DNA from: Tritrichomonas musculus | Lineage: Eukaryota; Parabasalia; Tritrichomonadida; Tritrichomonadidae | Direction: 5' to 3' | Length of the DNA: 64,000 nt | NCBI GenBank assembly: GCA_039105265.1 | Contig: JAPFFF010000001.1 | Span: forward strand, 4,092,001-4,156,000 | Shown here: piece after piece, positions 50,504 to 60,900 of the stretch | Position numbering within the stretch: position 1 is the first letter of the stretch | Layout of the letters: each line of letters starts with the position of its first letter | Notes under the pieces: generated by a model | The model's input: only the letters and a program-made list of their open reading frames with translations | Database searches by the model: none | Told to the model about the DNA's origin: nothing | Made by a program: the position numbers and the translations under genes

Positions 50504-50710
50504 ATACAGAAAAGAATTTAAATGTGAAAATGAATTTAAATGTGATCGGAAAATTTTTAAAAATTTTTTAAAATTTTTATTTATTTTGGATTTTTCTTTA
50601 GATACAAAGACTTTGGTAATAAATGAAATATATCAATATGTTAAGCACTTAATCGTTGATATAAACAAATATAACATTCGAACAAAAAATTGAAATTTGA
50701 GCATTTTTTC
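50504..50710 (+). repeat. Left copy of 207-bp inverted repeat
   Basis: Starts ATACAGAAAAGAATTTAAAT and ends GAGCATTTTTTC. Its inverse at 54632-54838 is almost identical over the whole length. The pair encloses 3.9 kb of transposon-rich DNA. The inner edge coincides with the left end of a small TIR element. Confidence 0.9.
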
Positions 50711-51071
50711 GGAAAATCGTTTTTTTTCTACGCCACTTTTTGAAAGGGTTTTCTATCAATGAGCTACTCATGAAAAGCCAAAAACCTCCATTATAAGGTG
50801 AAATTTGACTTACTCTGTTAAGAAAATTGACAAAAAAAATCGTAAATTAAATTTGCTTTTTTTGAAATAAATTTTTTTATTTTTACATAATTTTTCAGGT
50901 ATATACGCATCAGTGATCACTACAGGGCTGCGCGAATCCGAATCGGGTTCCTTGAATTGCTTGATGAATCGGGAAGCTATTTTAACTCTATTATTATGCA
51001 TTATATAGGCAAGCTCATAATTATTTTGAATATAAAACCGTTATTTTAAAATTTTAATTATTTTATTCAAA

Positions 51072-52100
51072 ATGTCGATACCTAAATCACAAGAAGCGGT
51101 TCGTATTAGGAAAGAAATTGCGTTAAATATGATTCAACAACATAATCTTCAACCTTCTCAAGTAGCAAATTATCTCGGTGTTACAACACAGACAATCAAA
51201 AATTATAATCAGCCTACAGTTAGTACATGTCACAAGAAACGAGGCCCGAAAACAAAAATGACAGATGAAATAAAAGAGTTTGTTGAAGTTTCAACTGTTT
51301 GCGATAGACGTTCCACATCTTCTTCGCTTGCAAATGAAATTAAAGAAAAATATCAAGTTAATACAAGTAGACAAACTGTTGATCGAGTCAGAGCCGAACT
51401 TGGATTTTCGTTTGAATACCCTTTGCCATCAGTTATGCTTAGCGATACAAATCGTCAAGATCGAATTCAATTTTGCCAAGAAAAAGTGGATTGGAAAGAT
51501 GAATGGAATAAAGTTGTGTTCTCGGATGAATCTTTTTTTCAATTAGCTTCAAATTCTTCAAAATTATGGAGGAAACCTAAAGAATTGGGAGATGATGTTA
51601 GATACCATAAACGTGCGTTTCCACCTAAAATTCTCGTCTGGGGAGCAATTGGAATTGGCTTCAAATCAAAATTAATAATTCTTGAATGCTCAATTAATTC
51701 AAAAGTTTATATTAATACAATTTTGAAAGGATCTCAAGTTTTTGAAGAAGCAAATCTACACTTTAAAGATGGATTCATTTTCCAACAAGATAATGCTCCA
51801 TCACATCGTTCAACAGTAACCAAAGATTTTTTAACCAGATCAAATATCAATGTGATGAAGTGGCCTCCCTACTCGCCAGACCTAAACGTCATAGAAATAA
51901 TATGGGCCATAATGAAAATGCGTATTAGGCAAAAAAAAGTAAAAACACTTGATGAATTAAAAGATGTTGTTCAAAAAGTATGGGATGATTTGGATTATGA
52001 AACAATTGAAAAGCTAATTACATCAATGCCAACAAGATGCAAAGATGTTATACAAAACCAAGGACGAACAATTGTTGGACATCTTAAAAAACATAAATAA
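51072..52100 (+). CDS. Tc1 transposase (DD34E)
   Basis: A 342-residue transposase, the usual Tc1 length. The N-terminal 110 residues contain a paired-type helix-turn-helix (LQPSQVANYLGVTTQTIKNY) and a GRPR-like KKRGPKTK. The catalytic residues are D152 (VFSDESFFQ), D240 (FQQDNAPSHRS) and E275 (YSPDLNVIEIIW), with 34 residues between the last two, so DD34E; mariner would have Asp here. All three are present and the frame is intact, so the copy may be active. The start is the ATG directly after TTATTCAAA, so it may borrow a host-like initiator. The enzyme moves the element by cut-and-paste at TA. Confidence 0.93.
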   Translation: MSIPKSQEAVRIRKEIALNMIQQHNLQPSQVANYLGVTTQTIKNYNQPTVSTCHKKRGPKTKMTDEIKEFVEVSTVCDRRSTSSSLANEIKEKYQVNTSRQTVDRVRAELGFSFEYPLPSVMLSDTNRQDRIQFCQEKVDWKDEWNKVVFSDESFFQLASNSSKLWRKPKELGDDVRYHKRAFPPKILVWGAIGIGFKSKLIILECSINSKVYINTILKGSQVFEEANLHFKDGFIFQQDNAPSHRSTVTKDFLTRSNINVMKWPPYSPDLNVIEIIWAIMKMRIRQKKVKTLDELKDVVQKVWDDLDYETIEKLITSMPTRCKDVIQNQGRTIVGHLKKHK

Positions 52101-52108
52101 TAAATTTG

Positions 52109-52255
52109 AGAATGCTCATATTTATTTTGAATAAACTCATAGAATTATTCACAAAAAGTTTTCTTTTTTAAATAATTATTTTTTTAATACCGTTTTTTTT
52201 AATAGAAAAAGTTATTTTTTAACCTTTGATAGGCCAAAATAAATATGAGCATTCC
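52109..52255. repeat. Extra terminal-repeat copy forming a 147-bp module
   Basis: AATGCTCATATTTATTTTG occurs at 52111-52129, just after the transposase stop, in the orientation of the left end; its inverse forms the right end (about 52235-52253). The segment between is non-coding. It has the form of a tiny TIR element nested at the 3' end of Tc1 and includes GAATAAACTCATAGAAT, also found in the MITEs. Confidence 0.65.
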
Positions 52256-52570
52256 TATATAGCAAAAATTGAATAAAAAAAGTATATAAAAGTATTCAAA
52301 AAGTTAAAAAGTTTTCAAAAAGTGGTACAGAAAAATACGATTCCCCTATATATTTTTATATTTATATATTTATATGTTGAAAAGGAAATAGTTCACAGAA
52401 ATAACTCAGTTTTAAGCTCAATGCTTGATAATAATATGTCAATGAATATAAAAGATTTTAAACATATAAATGGGAAATATTTTTGAGCATTTCAAAAATA
52501 TGATATTTTGGTAAAAAACTAAAATCAAAATAAAAGCTAGTCATGATTTTTGCTAATTATTGATCTATGA

Positions 52571-54041
52571 TAGACTTGTACAAAGTCCAGGACAATAAAA
52601 CTTTTCAAGGACAACTAAACCTTCGAAAGGTCACCCTAAAATATTAACCTGACCACAAATTTTTTTTTTGGGTCTCTACCCAAAAAAAAAATGAAGCGTT
52701 CGCGTTTCACCCTTTTATTTCTAGTGTATTTTTTGGATTATTTTTTATAAAACCATGTTCTATAATTAATTTTTTATTGATTCATGTATTTTTTTAAAGT
52801 GAATTTTGATTTTAGAAAACAAAATTTTATGATATGACTTGTTATATGAAATACTTTAAATTTTATTTTGAAAAGACTTTTTTATTTGAAAATCAAGTAA
52901 AAGTTTGTCAAAACAGGATAATCTTTTAAAATCTGAAATAGTTATTAATATATCTTAATATTGTATTCAAACATGAAGTAAAAGAAAGAAATGCCAATAT
53001 TTTTTAATTATATAAGAGATTAGTAACATTAATTAATAGCAAAATGAACTAAAATGCATAGTATAAACTATGAAAAAAAGATAAAAAATATAAAACAAGT
53101 AAATGAATAGTTTGTATTATTTTAAATTTGTAGATTTCAAAGCTTAATATAAAAAAATATTACGTAACTTAAATTTATGTATAATTTCTCTTTTCATAAG
53201 TCATCTAAACAATAAATTAACTGACAATGAAAATCAGAAAAAAATATGATACAAAAAAAAATCAATTAACTTTCAAGAAAAAAGGTTTTCTGATATTAAA
53301 AATTGCAATTAAATAGAATAATAGAGAAAATAATTTCAAAAAACAATTTTTGAGAAAATTATCAGAAGCATTATTCTAATGAAATAAAAATTTTTATTAA
53401 AAAGGATTAAAAAGCTTGTAAATTTTTTAATAAACCTTTTTTTATATAAATATTTATTCCACATTTTGAGATAAATGAATTTTAAAAATTTCGGGTCAAA
53501 AACCGCTTCGGGTAGGCGGTAATTTGCGACCCCTGGTCAAAATATACCTAAAATTTTTGACCCGATTGAAAATGGGTAAATCGGGTACCCCTTACAAGGT
53601 CTAAGGACAACCGCAGGACTTAGGACTTTGTCAGGACCATTTTTTTTTTAAGAAAAAAAATGACATATTAAATTTTATTGAAAAAAACTATATATTCAAC
53701 TTTTCCTTTTAATATGGATTTTTTTAAAAATCTATAAATATATAAATAAAAAAAGATTGTTCACTTAATATTTTACTGATTTTATAACTTATATATGAGG
53801 TTATCCGTTATAATGAGAATTAAAAACTTTCGGGCAGAATTAAATGATCAACATATACTTTTTTAATATTTTAATAAAAGCATATTTTAAATAAAAAATA
53901 TCAAAAATTATATTAACACATTTTTTTAAAACAAAAATATAATAAAAATATCAAATATGTGTCCTTAATTCAAAGATAAAAATGTTTTTTAAATTAACTA
54001 AGTTTGTTTAGTCCTTTTGTCCAGGACTTTGCACAAGTCTA
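52571..54041. mobile_element. Non-autonomous hAT-like element with 8-bp TSD
   Basis: 1471 bp bounded by TAGACTTGTACAAAGTCCAG and the inverse of TAGACTTGTGCAAAGTCCTG, and flanked by the perfect 8-bp duplication ATCTATGA (52563-52570 and 54042-54049). TAG-type ends and 8-bp duplications are hAT features. Subterminal AAGGACAAC repeats and a GC-rich patch (53492-53600, CGGGT/ACCC motifs) are present. No transposase gene inside. Confidence 0.82.
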
Positions 54042-54631
54042 ATCTATGATATTATATGAATTGATATATATCTAAAATGATCAAAAAAACTAATATAATA
54101 AAAGTTTTATCCCAAAATATCCGTTTATAAAAATTGGACGTTTATTTTTATCTAAATCATGATCTCATTGATATCTTGGTATATGAATGATATTTTTATA
54201 ATAATACAAGTTATTAAAAGATAATGGATTATTTCAACAGTAAAAAGATGGCTAAGGATGAAATATTATATTGGATTTAGCATTTTATTTCATGTTCATT
54301 TTTAAAAAGGTTTTATCTGAGTTTTCATAATATTGTTTTAAGATTCACCAAGTTATAAATATTTTGTATACTGTATTAAGAAAGATAATCATTGTAGAAT
54401 TCATCTGAACTAATTAAAAAATAGATAATAGGCTTTAAAAAAAACATATTTTTAAACGTACAATTAAAATCAAAATTTCGATTTTTCTCAAAAATGTTAG
54501 CATAAAGAGTTATAATTTTACTTTTGTTTTTTATGCAATAATATATATAGAAGCGATATATATGATTCAATATGGAAACAATATTCCAAATAATCCGATA
54601 TTTCGATTTTATTTTTTCATCTTCAGCAATA
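54042..54631. other. AT-rich spacer inside the inverted-repeat pair
   Basis: Unannotated AT-rich DNA between the hAT element and the right copy of the 207-bp inverted repeat. Only low-quality frames are present. It begins with the hAT target duplication. Confidence 0.45.
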
Positions 54632-54838
54632 GAAAAAATGCTCAAATTTCAATTTTTGGTTCGAATGTTATATTTGTTTATATCAACGATTAAGTGCTTA
54701 ACATATTGATATATTTCATTTATTACCAAAGTCTTTGTATCTAAAGAAAAATCCAAAATAAATAAAAATTTTTAAAAAATTTTAAAAATTTTCCGATCAC
54801 ATTTAAATTCATTTTCACATTTAAATTCTTTTCTGTAT
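54632..54838 (-). repeat. Right copy of 207-bp inverted repeat
   Basis: Inverse of 50504-50710 with a few differences, mostly in A/T runs. It lies about 130 bp upstream of the giant coiled-coil gene, so it may overlap that gene's promoter. Confidence 0.9.
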
Positions 54839-54970
54839 GCATATTTTTAGCATTTATTCTTGTATCGATGTGCAATTTCTGTTCAAGGTCAATTAAAAAT
54901 ATAAATTTTTCAAACAAAGATTTAATTCAATATAATAACGATTTAATTCAATATAATAAAATTTTAAAAA

Positions 54971-57900
54971 ATGAGCAAATTAGACGGTGCGAGACCATCA
55001 TCAAATATTGCATCTCGCGCTGGCCTTGCTCGTTATAGACAACTTCAGGAACAAACAACTGGAATAGAACAGTCTAAGCAAACAGGTTTACCAAATGGAT
55101 GGTTTTATAATGAAACAAAGCAGGAAGAATTTTGGCAAGATCTCGAAGGCACGAATAAAAATTTGCAATCTGATGATTCAGGAGCAAAAGAGCAAGAACA
55201 GAATTTTAATGATATAACTACATGCGCAAATCGAGTTCAATCTTTGCTTTCAGAGTTTGATGCACTTGATCAAGATACGCTGATGGAGCTCATGCAAATC
55301 ATTGACCAAGATAATAATCTTGGTGATATCGATCAAATTTCGTTTATTACTGATGCCAAAAATAATGTTTTAATAAATATTGATGAATTGAAAGAGTTTG
55401 CAGAAAATCAATCAGCATTAATGAATACAATTAAAATTTGGCTTACAAATGCTCAACACTCAATTAACATTGAAACAAATGATCCTGCTACTCAAGAAGA
55501 ACTCCCAAATATTGATTCTGTATATGGGGATCTCGCAGAAATTCTACAATCATATACCGAAAAAAGTGAAAAAGTAGCATTTTTACATAATGATGTTAAT
55601 GAATTTTGGTCAAAGCAAACAGCTCAATTAAAAAAGATTATTTATGCGCGTGATGAAGAAATTCGGAAACTTCAAGCTACTCTCCAAGCTGCACTAGCAG
55701 CAAAGCAACGAAAAAATGGAAAGAAGAATAAGCAAAGTCCCGATGCTGAAAATTTGGATCAATTGCAGACAATTGAGAAACAACTTAGACAAATTGAAGA
55801 GCAAAAAACGCAGATTGAAAAACTAAAAAATCAATTACAAACATTAGAAAGAGAAAAAATAATTGCCCAAATGGGAGAACAGCCAAATGGTGATCCAAAT
55901 GCATTTAATGGAATAAGCCAAGCATTGCATCAAAAAAATTTGGAATTGGAATCAAAAAATAGCGTCTTAAATAGGCAAATGGAAGATCTTTTAAATGAGA
56001 TCAATAAAATGAGATCAAATTTAACAAATGAAAAAGAGAAAAATTCATTATTAAGCAGGCAAATGTTAGAAAAAGATCAAAAAATGGGTGAAATGGATAT
56101 TTTAATACAAAAATACTTGAATCAATTAAGTCTCGAAAAAGATAAACCAGTTATAATTCAACAAGAAGACGAAAATATGGTAAGTAAGGAAGAATTGTAT
56201 GTTATTGAAATGAAATACAAAGAAAAAATTCAAGAAATAAAGGCAGGGCATGATCAAGAACTTTTAGAGCAGGCAGAAATGCTAGAAAAAAAGTTCCAGA
56301 GAGAAAGGCAATTATTGCTTGAGTCAATTCAATCACCTGATGATAAATCAGCCTTGAAATCACTTATTGATGAATATGATGCAAAATTCGAAAATCAAAA
56401 AGCAGAATATAATAAAATGATCGAAAATGTTAAAAATAATTGGGCAAGTAAAGTAGCATTATTAACTAGGCAATATGAAACAAGAATAAATAAACTAAAT
56501 ACTTCACATGAATTTGAAATAATAAATGCTCAAAACTCTGTTAAATATGAAACAAAAAAAGTTGAGCTCGAAGTAACAGAAAAATTTAATAAAGATTTGC
56601 TAAAAATGGCAACAGAAAAAACTAAAAAAATTAATTCAATGCAAGACGATATTGACAAGAAGAGCGATACCATTTTATCACTCCAGCAACAACTCATATT
56701 ACTTAAACAAAAACTTTCAAAATATGAATCTGATGATCAGCCAATCATACAAGAAAAAAACGAAGATCAAGATCAAAAAAAAGAGGGAGAGAACAAAAGC
56801 CAAGATAACGATGAAGTTATCAGATATGCCGAACGTTTTAACAATCTTAAAGCAACTCTTGATGAGCAGCATTTATGGGATTTAAGTATGCAAAAGAACT
56901 TTTATGATACTGAAATAATAAAATCTTTAGATCAAAAGCAAAAAGAGATTAGAAATTTGCTTATTGATTTCGAAAGTTCCATTGTTGACAAAGAAGATGA
57001 AACAAATAATAATGAAAAAGAAGGAGAGCATAAACCAATATCAGTTGAAGCAGCTATTGAAAAAGTGGTTTCGGTTCTTTCATCATTAAATGAACAGTAT
57101 GAATCGATCAAAGAGACGAATGATAGTAATATAGAAAATGAAGAAACATTGCCACTTGTTGAAGCTAGAAAGAGAACGACGCAATTAACTGAAAGAATTA
57201 TCATATTAACAAATCAAATGAATGCAATGAGAGATGAAGCTAATTCAGCATCAACGATACCAAGATTAGAAGAATTGATTCAAAGACTTCAAGATAAAAT
57301 TAAGTTTCTTGAAAGCTTGCAAAATGAAGATCAAAAGAAACTTTCTAAACGTTATGATGAAATGGAATCCAAATATTTGAGAGAACTTCAGTTTAAAGAT
57401 GATTTAATTAAAGAAATGCAAAATTCTATTTTTGGAAAGAAAAATCTAACTAAATCTGAACCAGAAAATTTCTATATTTCTCTAGGTGAATCACCAAATG
57501 AATTGACTTCATGTGAATATGATTATGAAGAAGATTTGCTATCAGAAAGACGTCTAAGCGCTCATTCTCAGCAAGCTCCACAAACAAAATTACCAACTCA
57601 ACATGCACCTGCTAAGAATGACAATCCAGTTATTCAAAAGCCTGTCGTTAGCAGGCCTCTAAAAACAAAATCAAATCCTAAAAATCAGATCAAGCAATTC
57701 AGATTAAAACAGCAAAAGCATAATCTTTATGATATTGAAACACAAATTTCATTAGATACTCCAATTGTTGAAGCTGCGTTGAAATCGATTCTTGATCATT
57801 TAACATACAATAAATGTGACTCTTTTACAATTTCTCACGGAATTATTGATTTCAAAGACAGTAAATCAATCCCTCTTCGCACTGTTCAACTTCCTAAAAA

Positions 57901-60900
57901 CTCGACATTCAAATCGACCGCTTTTAAAAATAAACTTTATTTCTCTTCTGTTTTCGCATTTCATCGAGATGATAACTTTGTCTCATTTCCAATTATTTCT
58001 GAGCCGAGTATTCAAGTTGAATCAGACAACGATAACAATGATCAAAACAGCTGTATAACTGAAGTTAATGTGAGTGATAACAATAGTATTAACAATACGA
58101 TGTCATCAACATCTTCAATCACGCCAAGACTTAATTCAACATCTGTGACAAGAAATAATAATAGTAATAATTCTATAATTAATCCGAATAACAAGTCAAA
58201 TGAAAATTCTCAAAATAATATCAATGTAAGCGAAACCACCTTCAATAGCAATAATGCCGAGAATATAGTAAATAATAATGATAGCTCAATTACTGTGCCA
58301 TCTAATTCTACTGATAACGCTATTAATAACAATAATACTGACAGTAATAATGGCAATGGTGCTGATGTAAATAGCAATAATAGTAATGTAAATAATAGTA
58401 CCGCTAATGTAAGTAATAGCAATACTAATGCAAATAACTTCAATGCTAATGCAAATGATGGCAATAGTGGTGTGAATAATAGTAATGCTAATGCAAACGA
58501 TAAAAATAATAATAATGAAGATGAAGATACTTATGCTGATGTTACTTTTGGTTCAACTAATTTCGGAATGCCTGATAATTCTGTTGCAAACAATAATAAT
58601 AATGGGTATGTTGATAACAGCAATAGCGCAAACAATAATGTTAATAATAGCAATAATGAAAATGATCATAATTTTATTAAAATTGAGTCGATTAATAGTG
58701 ATTTTACTAATGATACCATTAGCCAAAACAGTTCTAACAATGTCAGTAGTAGAAGAATAATGAAAAGGTCACGATATGTCTTATGTTCAATTGTTCCTGT
58801 CAAGCCAAAACCAATTGTCATTTCAGCTGATGAGAACCAAATGAAAGTCATCAATGAATTACAAGAGAAGCTCAAAGAGATGAACAACGATAGTCGTAAA
58901 AAGTTCCTAAATGACATCATTGTTGAATGTTCAAACCGTCATATTAGTACCATCACGAAATTAAATAAAGTTGTCATTGAATTAGCAAACATTCAACAAC
59001 AAGTCATATCCCAACCAACCTTATTTGCAATACCAGACAAGCCAGATCCATTTGCTGAATACAGAGAGCATCAAGCAAATAAGATACAACAACAAATGCA
59101 AATGAATGCAAGCATACAAGCTCGAATGGCTGAAATACAAAATCGTAGTCGAACTCCAAAAATCGAACAAGTATCAAAGAATCTGTCAGCTCTTGAATTA
59201 CCAAATACTTTACTAACCCCAAATGGATCAGTAATTTCAGCACTTAATAATAGCATCTTATCTGTAATGTCATCAAGAAGTGCAGTATCCAAACCAGAAG
59301 TTAAAAATGTTGTTAAAAAACGAGAACCAATTCAATTTATTCCACCACCGGAAGAAATCATTCCTGATGCGAAACTTCTTGATGATCCTTTCACTGAAGC
59401 CATTCAAGTAGCAATAGCAAATATGCGTTATTTGGCCCAATTGAAAGATAATGAAAATGAAATTCTAAATACGTTAAGAAATGATTATACTGCTTATGAA
59501 GCATTTTTAAGAGCTTCAAAGCTTTTTAATGATAATAATGCTTCATTTATTAATAATTTGAAAGATGTCAAAGAATCACTAGATAAAACTATCGTTTCTT
59601 ATGACATTTTCAGCAAAATGCAAAAAGGATTGCTCGATTTGGTTCGACAATCCAAGAAAAAGGCTGTTTATATGGCAAAATTATACAATAGCTTACAGAA
59701 AAAAGTATCTGAAGAAAAGCTTTCAGATCAATCAAAATCTCTTGCTTCTATTAAAGTTGATGACAGTCCTGCTTTTATATTTGACAAAATTGGAACAGTT
59801 CTTGATGTTGTTGACAAATTAGAGATATCAATGACTGCAGAAGAATCCGTTAATTTCTCTGAATTAAAGGCTAAATATGAGAAAATGAAACCTAAAGATG
59901 ATAGTGACTTAGTAATAGATAAAAATGAAGCAGATCATTTTCTTATCAAAACTCAAGATTTTATTGAAGGATTGAAAAAGAGACAATATTCATCATCGGA
60001 AAGTTCTGAAGTTGATAAAAACCAATTGTTAATTGAAATTTCACAAAATGAAATTCGAACGATTAAGAAAAAGCTGAAAAAATCGAATCGTGACTTAGAA
60101 AAGGCAAAAAGAGATTTGGCCTACTCAGAAGAAACTATTAATAATTATAAAGATGTTATAAACAACTTAAAGGATAGTTTAAAGAATGAAAAAGGTGATA
60201 GTGAGCAAACACTTCTTATGTATCAGGCTCAAATTCAAAATTTAAGAGAATTATTGAAATCATTTGATGGATATAAAGGAGCAGCTGAGAAAGGTGATAA
60301 TTCATCTTCTGCTGATGAAACATCATCATTTGAAATTATATCCAAAATTAAAAAGGAAGTAATTAGCATGCAAACGCTTCTTGATACACAAACAGCCGAA
60401 TTAAATGATGCTCGTTCAAAAATTAGAGAGATGCAAATAACTTTGAATGAAAATGAAATCTTGATCAATCAATTAAAGCACAATCTTAATGAAAGTGAGA
60501 TGAAAGTTGCTGAAATAGATGACAAATATAGAAGACAGAAGGATATCAATATTTTCAAGGAAGCTGATGATATCCAAAAGACCAAAGAAAAAGGAAACAA
60601 AGAAGGAATTGAAAAAATGCAAAGAAAACAACTAGAAAGAGCCCAAGCTGACCAAGAAATGTTAATCAAAAGAATCCAGGAACTTGAAAAGAAGTTCATT
60701 AAAACTAAAAAAGAATTAAATAAAGTAACAGACGAAAATGATGAACTTAGAATGAAATTTGCTCTTAAACAATATGAAACAATGTCTTCTATTGTCAAAT
60801 TGTCAGTTGCTACGCAAACCATTTTCCGTCTTGTTAAGAAAAGAACTGATTCGGCATCAAGCACGCCAGTTAAAGAAAAAGAGAATGAATTTAATAGTAA

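Larger units (their letters stand above)
51008..52255 (+). mobile_element. Tc1-like transposon, apparently intact
   Basis: A 1248-bp element flanked by TA (51006-51007 and 52256-52257). The ends are GGCAAGCTCATAATTATTTTG and the inverse of GGAATGCTCATATTTATTTT, imperfect repeats of about 22 bp. It holds one complete transposase gene. An extra direct copy of the terminal motif follows the gene. Confidence 0.82.
50711..52346. mobile_element. Small TIR element carrying a Tc1 insertion
   Basis: The left end GGAAAATCG...CCACTTTTTGAAA (50711-50744) and the inverted right end GGGGAATCG...CCACTTTTTGAAA (about 52312-52346) match at roughly 29 of 35 positions. CCACTTTTTGA also occurs in the MULE terminal repeat. 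Without the Tc1 element inside, it is about 390 bp, so it looks like a non-autonomous MULE-like MITE split by Tc1. At 50930 a patch CAGGGCTGCGCGAATCC is unusually GC-rich. Target duplication was not found. Confidence 0.5.

Noticed and set aside
50499-50693. 64-codon frame inside the 207-bp inverted repeat
   Set aside because: Low-complexity Lys/Phe/Asn composition and no matching frame conserved in the second copy; probably chance.
50925-50975. Possible tRNA (GAATCCGAATCGGGTTC resembles a T-arm)
   Set aside because: No acceptor or anticodon stems can be formed around it; GC-rich patch inside a transposon.
58210-58464. Minus-strand Leu-rich frames opposite 58.2-58.9 kb
   Set aside because: Antisense of the Asn-rich tract of the coiled-coil gene.
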